In this document: piece after piece, positions 10,128 through 21,032 of the stretch
Position numbering within the stretch: position 1 is the first letter of the stretch
Layout of the letters: each line of letters begins with the position of its first letter
DNA from: Butyriboletus loyo
Lineage: Eukaryota; Basidiomycota; Agaricomycetes; Boletales; Boletaceae
Assembly: GCA_038093515.1 (NCBI GenBank)
Contig: JBBPSI010000204.1
Location: 1 to 43,740 of the forward strand
Length of the DNA stretch: 43,740 nt
Direction: 5' to 3'
Notes under the pieces: generated by a model
What the model was told of the DNA's origin: nothing
The model's database searches: none
What the model saw: only the letters and a program-made list of their open reading frames with translations
Program-made: the position numbers and the translations under genes

Positions 10128-10946
10128 TGTTACAGTTTTACCCCTAAGCATACCCCGCCACTCGTTTTCCCATGCTCACGCGTCCCCGCCGCCCCCGCTG
10201 TCTTGCAATGCCGCCCATCGCCCGCTCCCCAGTCGCCTAGTGGACGTTATCCACTTCCCCGGTCGTTCCAGCAAGTCTCAGTGTCGCTACACTGAGATAG
10301 CCCCTGTCTCGTCGCCCCGTCGGGCCGGACCCACAGCTGAGCTGTCGCGTCCTCTATTTCTTTAACCAATGACATTTGTTACATCACGTGACTAGCACGT
10401 GACTAGATTACGACGCGTCAGTACCTTCGCGTCAAGACCCGTATCCAAGGGCTCCGCCGTTCGCGCACCCTTCGCCCTGTGGGGCTCACCTCGAGGACAT
10501 CGTCACTTCGCCTTCCGCTCTTCCTATTCGTTGACGATGTCGCCTTCTTACTCGGAGCTTCGCTCCCTCGTTACCGGCACTTTGCCGCTTCTCCATTCGC
10601 CGCTATGACTCAGACAGACTCATAGCCCTTTGCCCTTCGCTGCCACGCACAGCTCGGTCTGTGCACGATACCCAGCAGTATATATACGAGTACTTAGAGA
10701 AGTACAGACTCTTTAGCTAATTCTACGCATCTACCAAGTGCCTAGCAATCTAGCCTATACCCCATCTGCCGATAGAGCCGATAAGCTTCAGCTCGATCTC
10801 GTCTGGTCGCCACCTTACAACATCTCGCCGACACTTGCTCTGCAGAAGCCCGATAGTGTCATCTACGCGAGTCGGCCATCTCCCGATTAGGCTCGAGCCC
10901 CTATTCAAGCGCTCGCTGCTAGTTATTGTGCGCTATCAGCGTAACA
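10128..10946 (+). repeat. Solo LTR-A copy 2, inserted in the LTR of element 2
   Basis: The LTR begins TGTTACAGTTTTACCCC and ends CAGCGTAACA, giving perfect TGTTAC/GTAACA ends. GCTTA is duplicated at 10123-10127 and 10947-10951. It carries the same tandem CACGTGACTAG motif as copy 1 and a TATATATA box near 10679. There is no internal sequence, so it is a solo LTR. Confidence 0.95.
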
Positions 10947-11146
10947 GCTTATTCCTTAGCCAACTCAACTCAGAATATCTTTCTTTCTCTTTATAGATAG
11001 TGAGATCCAACCCTCAATCTATCACTTCTCTTTAAGGTAGTCCCATGGAATATTCCATGACCTTCTATCATATGACTTCCCTTCACCCAATGGCAATTCT
11101 TCTCCATATCATATGATAGCCATCTTTCCTTTCTTATCCTTGGTCC

Positions 11147-11641
11147 TATTATAATTGTATCTCTTATAACAGACTTTGCATTTGGACTTCATCACTTTTC
11201 TCTTTCAAAGGTCATGTGACTCAGTACACATGATCGTGGGATTATACATGTGACCATAGGCTGACTAAGCATATGATGTCATGGTTCAGACTGGCCCAGA
11301 CTCTATGACATCACACCTCATGTATTTAATCTCTGTTTACTTCTCTTCTTTTTGATTGCCGTCGACTTCTATTTTTATCTCTGTCAACCCTGACTTCTTC
11401 TCATATGTACATGTATAGTAATTAGTCTCATGCACTGCTTGGTCTGTGCATGTTCCCTTGTAATATAAAAGGCTGGTGGTTTGGGCTAGGATTCCCTAGC
11501 TTTAACCACTTGTCTATTTGCTGGCAACAGTTGAGGATTAAGGTCTTGAGCTATCTTCATTCATACCTCGCCAGTTCTTGTGTAGGACTGCAACAGTAGT
11601 GGAACCCCATGTGCACTTGATAACTCCATTGTCTCATAACA
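11147..11641 (+). repeat. Solo LTR-B' copy 1 (older, CpG-depleted)
   Basis: This is a diverged relative of LTR-B and the closest relative of the copy at 13149. It begins TATTATAATTGTATCTC (expected TGTT) and ends GTCTCATAACA. The flanks GGTCC (11142-11146) and GGTCT (11642-11646) are a duplication with one difference. Both E-boxes that read CACGTG in the 13149 copy are decayed here to CATGTG and CACATG. Confidence 0.85.
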
Positions 11642-11779
11642 GGTCTGTGCACATTCTCCTGTACTATAATATGACGAGATCTAGCTACGTTGTACTCCAA
11701 GCTAGATCTACTTGGAATCACAATTGATATCCTTGTCTTCTCATCTCTAGTAGCAAGTCATCTTCCTTCAATCAGAACA

Positions 11780-13148
11780 CCAGATAAATCCTTCATCTTG
11801 AAAGTTAGACTTAACGTCTAGAAGAACTCTTGAGTCCCAGAACTATATCCAAGTCTATGCTCATACTTACCCAGTCCAAGTGTAACACAAACTGCTTCAC
11901 CCCCATTGCCCCAGGAATGGAGGAAGATGAGCCATTGGAACAATCCATAGCTGGCCCAACCACTCATTTAATAAACCCACTCCCCTCCCAGTTGGAAGAT
12001 ATTTTCTGCAAAGACACCCCCATCCCCAATCACACATGTCTATCCTACTACCCACAACATCACCAGCCAACTTGTATGACAATCTGTATGACCTGCCCAC
12101 CACAGCCCAACCCAGTGTAGAGAACACATATTCTCTAGATTGCAGTCACTCCTCCTTTAGCCAATTCAGCACCCACATGCATCACAAACAACCACTTCAC
12201 AACTCTCCTCACTTCCTTTCCTTTTCCTCATCAAGTTCTGATCTATCCTGATATTTCTGTGGTTATCAAGATTCTGTGTCAAGGTTCTGTGTGTCTGGAA
12301 AGTGTTTGTTGGTAGGTTCCTTTCTATTTGATCTCATACTTATTATATCCAATCAACTTCTATGATACCACTATGATTATGTACATTCTGTCAATGATTC
12401 CCTTGATGTTTCTACTTAGTTTTCACTTATCCTTAGTGTTTCAAGAATGACATACAAAAGCCCTGAACAGACCCAACCTCAAACAAAAGATATACCACAC
12501 TTGGCAATCACTCCTGTCAAACCAAACACACCTTTCCCCCAACTGGGTGACAAATCTTGAGGTTTTAGTGGGTATCACGCTGCTCAGGCCCTCTGACAAC
12601 ACCAAGGCCATCTGATAGCTCACAGAGTCCCACACTCCCTGTTTCAGAATTGGTAAAGTTCAAGCAGGCACACCAAGGGCAACAAAGAATGCAAGGGTAA
12701 ACCTATCAGTGGAAAGACTCACTGATAATGCAAGAGAGAGTATCACAAACAGGGGTACTTGAAGAGTATAAGGAGCAAGGCTCAACTTAGAGATATCACA
12801 GTAGTGGTGAAAGAACTGAAAGATCTAAAGAAAAGCAACAAGCCATAAGGGCTGTCTTATATACAGTACATGAGTGTTTGTACTTGTGTACTGTATAGTA
12901 CCTATATAAGGTAAGGTAAGAATCACATGATGATATATTAGAGATAAGAGATAAGACTAAGTATATTGTCCAATAGCATAAGTAGAGCTATTTGTAATGT
13001 GACAAGTGTGACTGTGTCTAGACTATGATGTCATAAAGACCAGTCTGGAAACATAGTGGCTGTAAGTGAAATACAGAAATAGAACACTACCATTTCAACA
13101 CCCTGCTTCCTGCAGGATGTGCATAAGAGCATTTTTCCTCAGACCAGT
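11780..13148. other. Repeat-like, CpG-poor region without a supported gene
   Basis: No reading frame here has recognisable motifs; the longest (11830-12120) is short and ends without context. Base composition resembles element 2. On the minus strand a purine-rich GCAGGAAGCAGGG (13113-13101) directly precedes TGTTGAAATGG (starting 13100), and a TATATAAG box follows near 12856. This could be an inverted LTR of another family reaching left to about 12.6 kb, but its other end was not found. Confidence 0.4.
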
Positions 13149-14461
13149 TGTTATAATTGTATCTCTTATAACCATCTTTTGCATTCGGACTTCGTCATAT
13201 TTCTCTTTCAAAGGTCACGTGACTTAGCGCACGTGATTGTGGGATTATACATGTGACCACAGGCTGACTAAGCATATGACGTCATGGTCCAGACTGGCCC
13301 AGACTCTATGACATCATGCCTCATGTATTTAATCTCCGTTTGCTTCTCTTCTTTTTGATCGCCGTCGACTTCTATTTTCCATCATCATCGACTCATGACT
13401 CCTCTTGTATGTACATGTATAGTAACTAGTCTCACGCACTGCTTGGTCTGTGCACATTCCCTTGTAATATAAAAGGGCTGGTGGTTGCAGCTAGGATTCC
13501 CTAGCTTTAACCACTTGTCTTATTCACTGGCAACAGTTGAGAGATTAAGGCTTGAGCTATCCTCATTACACCTTGCCAGTGTTACAGTTTTACCCCTAAG
13601 CATACCCCGCCACTCGTTTTCCCACGCTCACGTGTCCCCGCCGTCTTGCGATGCCGCCCATCGCCTGCTCCTTAGTCACCTAGTGGACGTTATCCACTTC
13701 CCCGGTCGTTCCGCAAGTCTCAGTGTCGCTACACTGAGATAGCCCCTGTCTTGTCGCCCCATCGGGCCGGACCCTCAGCTGAGCTGTCGCGTCCTTCATT
13801 TCTTTATCCAATGACATTTGGTTCATCACGTGACTAGCACGTGATTAGATTACGACGTGTCAGTACCTTCGCGTTGAGACCTGTATCCAAGGGCTCCGCC
13901 GTTCGTGTCCCCTTTGCCCTGTGGGCCGCACCTCGTGGACATCGTCACTTCGTCTTCTGCTCTTCTCATTCGCTGACGATGTTGCCACCTTACCCGGAGC
14001 TTCGCTCCCTCGTTACCGGCACTTTGCCGCTCCACGTTTCGTGGTTATGACTCGACGTGACTCATAACCCTTCACCCTCGCTGCCACGCACAGCTCGGTC
14101 TGTGCACCATATCTATTTAGTATATATACCAGCGTACTTAGGATAGTACGGCTTCTCTAGCTAATTCTACACATCTACCAAGTGCCTAGCAATCTAGCTT
14201 ATACCCCATCTGCTGATAGAGCCGATAAGCCTCAGCTCGATCTCGTCTGGTCGCCACCATATGACATCTCGCCGACACTTGCTCTGCAGAAGCCCGATAG
14301 CGTCGTCTACGCGAGTCGGCCATCTTCCCGATTAGGCTCGAGCCCCTATTCAAGCGCTCGCTGCTAGTTGTTTCGCACTCCAGCGTAACAGCCAGTACTT
14401 GTGTAGCACTGCAACAGTTGTGGAACCCTGTGTGACTTGATAACATCGTTGTCTCATAACA
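13149..14461 (+). repeat. Solo LTR-B' copy 2, itself split by LTR-A copy 3
   Basis: The LTR begins TGTTATAATTGTATCTC at 13149 and ends GTCTCATAACA at 14461, with the LTR-A copy 13580-14390 inside. CCAGT is duplicated at 13144-13148 and 14462-14466. Removing the inner LTR and one GCCAG gives an LTR that matches the 11147 copy along its length. It keeps both CACGTG sites. Confidence 0.93.
13580..14390 (+). repeat. Solo LTR-A copy 3, nested in LTR-B' copy 2
   Basis: The LTR begins TGTTACAGTTTTACCCC and ends CAGCGTAACA, flanked by GCCAG at 13575-13579 and 14391-14395. It is the shortest of the three LTR-A copies. The CACGTGACTAG tandem is altered in its second unit (CACGTGATTAG). It shows that LTR-A elements were active after LTR-B' elements. 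Confidence 0.95.
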
Positions 14462-14817
14462 CCAGTTATGGTTCATAACTGCCTTAGCATATTATGTAGG
14501 ACTAGTCTAGGCAGTTGCTGCATAATGATATTCACACTTGTCTAAAATAAAAATAAAAGTTTCAAAAAATAATCAAAAGGTGAAAGCAATCCCCTGACCC
14601 CTTTAATGGGGGCTATGTAACAAGAGTGAGACCGAGACCTGCTTGCCCGCACAGGAAATGTGCCTGGGCACAGCATGTAAACGTGTCAAAGGTAGGCTTA
14701 ATCCAGTAAAATATCCATTAAACCTGGCTTGGGATCTGTTGTGTACATGCGCAAACAAATCAACAAACGTTACGGTTTCCGTTTGCTACACTCAACTCAC
14801 AATCCCTCATCCTCATT
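14462..14817. other. Boundary between transposon block and gene-rich sequence
   Basis: This stretch holds the right target-site duplication of LTR-B' copy 2 (CCAGT, 14462-14466) and an A-rich segment around 14545-14580. I see no gene or further repeat in it. It is the upstream region of the gene at 14818. Confidence 0.5.
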
Positions 14818-15952
14818 ATGTCGGCGCGTCTTAACCACCTTCTTGCACTCTCCCAAGCAGCGCAATCCGAAAACCAGAAGGCGACGGCTCAACGGAAGAT
14901 CGCGAGAGCGGTGGAAGCAGTCGATACCGTCGCCCGCACGTGTCCAGACGACCGGGAGGATTTGCGCGAGGAACAGGCGGACTGGATGAAAGAGTGGGAT
15001 CTGGTCATGGTACGTGATTGTCTGTCGCCCGCGTTCGGAGCTGACAGGTCCATAGAGCGACCTCCATAGTGTAGTGGCGAAGGGTGTGATGCTTGGTGTC
15101 GCGCCGTCCTTTCTCCGCGAGACACAAGAGAGGTTGACTGAAGCGGAGAGGTCCCATGATAAGTGGGCTATGGAGAGGAAGGCGAGGGAAGTGGCCGCCC
15201 TCAGGCTGGCGGACGCGAGAAACGGGGTGCGGGAACTGGAGCGCGTGGGATCACGTATGGTAGAGGATCCGGCGGCTGCGGAGGAGGCATCACAGCCGCT
15301 GAAGACACGGTCGACGTTCCCCAGGACTGGGCCAATGCGATCAGTGGTGGAAGTAGTTATGCCGGCACGGCGGAGGGTGAGCGGCGAACGCAATCACATT
15401 GGGACGCTGACTCATGCGGGCGGACAGCGGTCCTGCCAGGTATTGGTAGACGACGAGGACGAAGAGGCCAGTCCTGAGGGAGAGGTCCACATCCACCCGG
15501 ACCCGTGCTCCAAGTGCGCGGACCTCAAGATCCCCTGTCATGGCGAACCCGGTCGGTCGTGCGATAAGTGCGTGATAACGAAGGTCGCATGCGAGAAGTC
15601 ATCAAAGGGACGCAAGAAGGCAGCAGAAGTGAAAAGGAAGCGATTGGGTATGGTTCGATCAATTGGCCATTTGCTATTTCACTGATTCGATACAGAGCAC
15701 TGTAGGGTCCGGGTGGCTCGCCACCAGCCATCTCCGGCGATAGCCGAGTCCAGCAAGCCCAAATCCTTGATGCGGAAGGGGAAGGGAAGGCACGAGGCAA
15801 CCGGAGAGTTGAAGGCGACGGGTGTTGACAGGGCATTCCTCCGGGTTGAGGCGAAAGTCCGGGCCATGCAGGCCCACTCGGAGGAGATGGAGGTAGAGAT
15901 GGATGAGATGATGCAGGAGCTGGAATCCCTCAGGGAGATGGTCGGGGCATAG
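14818..15952 (+). CDS. Zn2Cys6-like cluster protein with coiled coils
   Basis: The proposed exons are 14818-15009, 15056-15647 and 15696-15952 (346 aa); both introns are GT-AG and all joins are in frame. The N-terminal ~120 residues are charged and helical (QAAQSENQKATAQRKIARAVEAV region, ERLTEAERSHDKWAMERKAREV region). The middle has an acidic stretch (DDEDEEASPEGE). A six-Cys motif follows with spacing C-x2-C-x6-C-x7-C-x2-C-x6-C (CSKCADLKIPC then CDKCVITKVAC, about 15510-15595), close to the fungal binuclear zinc cluster. A Lys/Arg-rich segment and a C-terminal acidic coiled coil (EEMEVEMDEMMQELESL) complete it. Basic residues between Cys2 and Cys3 are fewer than in Gal4-type DNA binders, so DNA binding is uncertain. 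Similar proteins are common as expanded families in Agaricomycetes. It is the first gene beyond the transposon block. Confidence 0.7.
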
Positions 15953-17704
15953 GTATGTTCTTCCCTTCGTTTGCCTCTTGTTTCCTCCCACTTCATCAGT
16001 AAAACAGTTGCTGGTTTCCGATGCTAACCGAGTGTAGCCAAGTGCTACAGACTGCTAGCTGTTGGTTTCGACCAATAACCGTATCACTGATGTTGTGCAG
16101 TATCTGCGTTGTAACTCGATCGTTTCCGTTCGCATGAGTCCATCATCTACAAACGTAGCCGACCCACTTAGCCGACCCAAAATCTCAAACTAGTCTCTGT
16201 TTGGTTAGTCCATCTATAGATCGTCCAATCAAAACTCTCAAATGACTGCGGTAGGGTAGTCAAGCGATAACGTTACATAGCGCCTTTGCAGATGGTGCCC
16301 GGTTCACCGGAAATTACTTATGACGTTACATAACCATACTGTTTGTATTCCCCTGCGATTCTCCACAGTAGCACAAAGACTTCGCACAGTCTTACCCCCT
16401 TCGCTGCTCCCTAGTAAGGTCGAACTAAATTCACCAGAGTCATATTGGATGCGCTGCGTGGACCACTACAACTTTTGTAGGATCGCTATGGCTCTCCCGG
16501 CTCTGCATCGCTGTTCCACCGAAATCCAAACATCGAATTCATCCCGCCAAGTTCGCTAAGGATCAACCTGGCTCGCTACTTGCACGTGTTAGCTGACGTC
16601 TCCACAGAGCTCGGACTGAACTCCAAACTTCTTTTGGATTGAACTAATTGCGAGATGGTTGGTTTACACGGGGTTCAATGCCTTGGTGGGACGCGAACGT
16701 ATCCGTAAGGGGCTGCTCGTGTCGCCGTGTTGCATGTTCTGTTGGGTCGCGCATCGCGTGTCACCAGTCCTCCCCCTCGAATTTTCAATCTCCCTCCCTT
16801 ACACATTCAGATCAGATAAATGAATTTAGCCGAGAACTGGTCAGAGCCGGTCAGAACCAATCCTGACCGGTTCTCTGACAGCTGGTAGCCGACAAGTTTC
16901 ACTCGCCGATATCGGATCATAGAATACCGCGTTCGAACGAATCGATCTCTCATAATGCATCTGATCCTGCGTATCCGAACACTGAAATGGGGCGACAGAC
17001 CACTGCAGGTACCTGCCATCGCTTCGTAAGTGCCAATTGTGCGCATCTTGGCGGTATTCTTATGATGCACTTCATCAAATCGTTTCTTCATGATGCCGTT
17101 AGTTAGTAATCAAGCTTACCTCTTCCTCGAAGTGCCCTCGAAGTGGCCCTAGACATCCAAACGGGGAGGGAGAAAGGTGAGACTTCTTATCTGCGTATCG
17201 CTTACACACTTGACCAAATACGAGGACCCGTTTGCTTGATCGAAGTTGAGCCACAATCGACCTTGAGAAAGTCGACACTGAGTGCTAAGGGGCCGAGAAG
17301 ATCAAGTAAAAAGTAAAAGAGTTCACTATTCTGAACGTGAGTCTCTACTCTCGCGGACCATGTCGCTGCGTGTTGTTTGTACTTCCTTGACACATTCGGT
17401 CGAGGAAATCATTACGTGTCTTGATGAAACAAGTACGGTTGCGCTGTCTCGGGTATGAAAGATCCATGCCGCACTTGCTTCGCCCCACACCCTCCCATAC
17501 ACCGACATAAACTTCCAGTCTCGACTCTTGAGTAAGTGAATATATGCTAAACATGCTTAGCAATCCTATTCACTACCAGTCCGAGAAGATAGCGCGTAAT
17601 GCCACCGTGGCGGGTGTAAGCTGTTAAAATTGAAACTCGAGCCCTCCGTATTCCCTCTGTACCAACTTCCCAACCACCAAATCCACGAGATCTGCGTTGC
17701 ACCC
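15953..17704. other. Long intergenic region, nothing recognised
   Basis: The reading frames here are short, overlap each other on both strands and show no family motif or convincing splice structure. No tRNA-like cloverleaf or LTR end was seen. It may hold an unrecognised gene remnant or long regulatory sequence for the F-box gene. Confidence 0.4.
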
Positions 17705-19313
17705 ATGCATCACGCACTCCACATCGAAGAGATCCTTCTCAATATCTTTGGTCATTGTCATCCCGCCGACCCCGCCTGGACTATTGCGCGGAGCCGCTCC
17801 ACCGCTGATTTAGCTGCGCTCGCCAGAACATGCCATACATTTAAAGAACCTGCTCTCGATGTCCTTTGGTCAGAACTGATCGACCTATCTCCCTTGGCAT
17901 TTTGTCTCCCCGGAAGTCATAGATCATCTGGTCGGGTAATGTGTTTTCAACGTGACCAACTTCACAAATGTTCATGCCCTTCTTCTTTAGCAGTGCTATT
18001 CATTCATCAAGCCGCGCAACGACGCTGAGTGGGATACCCTTCGAGGTTACACCCGTCGTGTCTGGCGCATAGTCAGCTTCTCAAGTCCGAATGGGTTCCT
18101 AGACCACAACTGCATATCGGCAACTTTCAACCCTCCTCTCGTTGATCCGCTCTTCCCAAACCTTCGATTCTTAGTCTGGCAAGGGATGGCCGCGTTACCT
18201 GCCATGTACTTTGTTGCCCCCCCGTTGACTTCCCTTGATATCCGTGGCGCTCCTCTGGATGATCTTGCTCTGTACACGAATCTCCTCGACATCATTGTCC
18301 CCCGATGCCCAAATATCAAGAAAGTTCGAATCCAGGTGGCTAACGATGTGGCCTTCGGCGAAACCGTCTACCGTCACTTATGCTGCTTGAAGAATCTCCA
18401 GGTCGTAGATTGTCTTGATGTTCCCATGCCCGCAAACGTTATCCCGCGTCTCTCCCGCATCTCCACTCTAACGCGGCTGTCGTTCACGCTCAATACCCAA
18501 TCACCCCTCCCGATCACCCCTCCTAGCTCTGCGCTCGTCTTCTCACGACTGGTGTACTTGGAGATCATATCCGAATTGTTGGAATCTGTCACGAGCCTAA
18601 TCACCCACATGCGACTCCCCGTAACCCAAGTCCTCATTGTCCCATTTCCCAGCTGCCCTTCAAAAGAGACTGTGAAATCATACCTAACGACGGTCCGCAA
18701 TATATCCTCGCCCAAGTCCCTGATGGACCTCCGACTCCTCAACCTCAGGTCCTCTGCAACTCATGGCCTAGCTTCCATCGGTCATGTACCACACGGTTAC
18801 CGACTTGAGCTTGACGACATCCGTCCTTGCATGGCCTTTAGCAATCTTCGTGCCGTACATATCAACGTAGAGTGGTCTATCGATCTAACCGACAACGACT
18901 TGCTCGATTTGGTCAGTACCTGGCCCAACATAGAGCACATCCTCATCAACGACCAATGGGGTTGGAGAACCGCCCACGGGATCTCGGTGGACGGACTGCT
19001 GCAGGTTCTGCAAAAGTGCAGGTCGTTGTGGGAGCTTTGTATAGCCATCGACACGCAGAACTCCGGACTTGCCATCAAAGAATCTTCTTCGAGGGGAGGA
19101 GGGGACGTTGATTTTGATTTCTCTTCACGAAGACAGCTCTGGTTGAACGTCGCTGACTCGGCTATTCGACCGGAGGCTGTGCCTGCGTTGGGTGTCGCGT
19201 TATCGGTGCTCGGGCTTGCTTACGATCGTTTTTTGGCTTGGAGCGGTTCTGAGATGAAGGATATTCCGGGGGCGACCAAGTTTAGAACACTATGGAGGTG
19301 TGTGATTTTGTAG
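17705..19313 (+). CDS. F-box/LRR-like protein
   Basis: The exons are 17705-17935 and 17991-19313 (517 aa; the acceptor could also be 3 nt later). The first ~60 residues resemble a basidiomycete F-box: ALHIEEILLNIFGHC, then LAALARTCHTFKEPALDVLW. The rest is a long Leu-rich region with irregular LRR-like units, such as PPLTSLDIRGAPLDDL, CPNIKKVRIQV, LKNLQVVDCLDV, FSNLRAVHINVEW and WPNIEHILIN. Such proteins usually act as substrate receptors of SCF ubiquitin ligases through Skp1, with the LRR part binding the target; both roles are inferred from the family. An upstream in-frame ATG at 17630 exists, but the one at 17705 matches the usual start just ahead of the F-box. The ends of the LRR region and the target are unknown. 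Confidence 0.72.
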
Positions 19314-19672
19314 GTCGAAAAATCTCATCATAGATATGTATTTCTATCTTGTTGTTGACGTATATAACATAGGCATGCGCAATGAGGCCTTGAGGGCGGA
19401 TCTATCCGTATCTTACAGTACAACACTACAGAAGGGCAAGTTTGAGATCATGAGAAGTTACACCTCGCACCTATGATAGTATTAGCGTTTAGTTTTCGTT
19501 CTCTCACATCTTTGCATATAATCCGTGTCATGGAGCTAGATTCGTTGGGTCTGTAGATCATTCTTATATCACCTGTAAGGCTGTATACAACAGGGCATGC
19601 GATATATGCACGGAGCAGTAGACATTTTGGGATACCCGCCGGCTTGGAACGTTTCGGTCCAAGACTGAAGCA
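19314..19672. other. Convergent intergenic region between F-box gene and ILV6
   Basis: Both neighbouring genes end here, so it should hold two 3' UTRs and terminators. No further gene was seen. Confidence 0.5.
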
Positions 19673-20904
19673 TTAGCCAGGAGGGAGCAGGCTGGCATCC
19701 ACAGCACCCCCTTCCTCAGAAACATCGTCCGCGTCGTCCCTCGGCCTCGCAATCGGCGTACGCGGCATCGCCATCAGACCTGTACAAACCGTATATGATC
19801 AGTCCATCGTCCACGATAAAGCGACGAGAATGAGAGAAAAACAAACACCCACCGGTTCTCGCACTCTCCAATATCCCAAACGGTTTGATAAGATTCAAGA
19901 ACGCAACCACGCGATTCGTCTTGGCAGTCAACTCCACGATGACGCTATTGTCGCTCACGTCCACGATTTTCGCGCCGAACTGGTCCGCGAGGACAGAGAG
20001 GGACTGCAAGTGCTGGTGTTTTAGCCGGAGCGCTTGCGAGGCTGTTAGCGGAATCGGCGTTTGGTAGTCCATGGCAGCTATCTCGGGGTGTGCGCTACGT
20101 TCGAAATTTTGCGCCAAGAGCGCCTCGCGTTCGGCTTTGGAGGCGCTGGAGGAGGGAGACGGAGGAGCGTGCGAGTGTGGAGAGCTCCGACGGGGTTCGT
20201 GAGAGGGTCCACCGACAAATTGATCTTCAAGGTACTCCGGTCCAAGGATGGAAACTTTGACGAGAAGCAACTCGCGCGAGATTACGCGGGTGTCGGTATA
20301 GTCGAGGACGGCCCAAACAGGGACCTATAATACCCGTAAACACGCGTTTCACTGGACGGAAGGATAGGATTACGTACAAGATCTTCGAGTTGTCGGCGAG
20401 CTTGTTCGACGACGCTGTCTTGACCGCTGATGACAATCGACATACGACTCAGGTCGCGAATTTCAGTGCGACAGACGACCAGGGAATCGATGTTGAACCC
20501 CCGTCCGGCTAAGATGCTGGACACGCGTGATAAAACTCCAGGTTCATTCTGAACGAGACAATTGAGGATATGCCTGAACGAAAATACGTCCATCATATGT
20601 TGGGGGCACGATTGGAGTTGGCGCAGAAAAGGACGAACTTTTTATAGGGCTGTAGGTTCGGAGGCGGCGTATTGTAGAGGATATTGGTAACAGCCTCTTC
20701 AGCACTGCGTGAACGCGGAACGTCCGACACTGGGAGAGGTGGAGGCCGTATTCTCTGCGTGCTTTTGTAGTCGAGGGCGGAAGTGGAGTCGTCGATCAGC
20801 CGAGGGGGTTTTGGAGGTTCGTTGTGTACTCTGAGGAGCGATGTGGTGGAGAACGAGCGAAACCTGGCAGACCTAGACAGCCAACGCGACGTGGAGGGAA
20901 GCAT
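19673..20904 (-). CDS. ILV6: Acetolactate synthase regulatory (small) subunit, mitochondrial
   Basis: The exons on the minus strand are 20904-20639, 20573-20378, 20324-19853 and 19779-19673 (346 aa). The protein activates acetolactate synthase (first common step of valine, leucine and isoleucine synthesis) and confers feedback control by valine. The N-terminus is basic and Ser-rich without acids (MLPSTSRWLSRSARF), a mitochondrial presequence. An ACT domain starts right after the first intron: HILNCLVQNEPGVLSRVSS, then GRGFNIDSLVV and LSRMSIVISGQD (about residues 90-150). The second domain includes LLLVKVSILGPEY, LADQFGAKIVDVS, SVIVELTAK and the C-terminal ESARTGLMAMPR motif typical of the family. 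A Ser/Pro/His-rich insert (about residues 195-220) separates the two halves. All three introns are 53-73 nt and the frame is preserved across each. Confidence 0.95.
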
Positions 20905-21032
20905 CCTCTTTCAATTGCTTGGGAAGACGACAGTTTAACTTTTGACTCGCTCGTGTGATTACCTAATTTAGTTATTTCCATTGAAGGGGTTAGTTTAGAA
21001 GTACTACAAAGTGTTCCACATAGATCCCTCCG

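Larger units (their letters stand above)
2786..11779 (+). mobile_element. Element 2: old, decayed Ty3/gypsy retrotransposon, host of five nested LTRs
   Basis: The gag, protease, RT, RNase H, integrase and chromodomain regions follow in canonical Ty3/gypsy order from 2808 to 9046. They are followed by an extra ORF to 10040, a polypurine tract (AAAGGGGGGG at 10063-10072) and the start of its own LTR (TGTTACAACT at 10076). That LTR is interrupted by two solo LTRs. Its pieces are 10076-10127, 10952-11146 and from 11647 to about 11779, where ATCAGAACA is a possible but unproven end. The 5' LTR is not in the window; a primer-binding site was not recognised between 2786 and 2807. CG dinucleotides are sparse and premature stops are TGA, which points to an old, methylated or RIP-like mutated copy. 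Confidence 0.85.

Noticed and set aside
11830..12120. 96-codon ORF rich in Pro, Thr and Cys
   Set aside because: It has no recognisable motif, no second exon and lies in repeat-like sequence; chance is sufficient.
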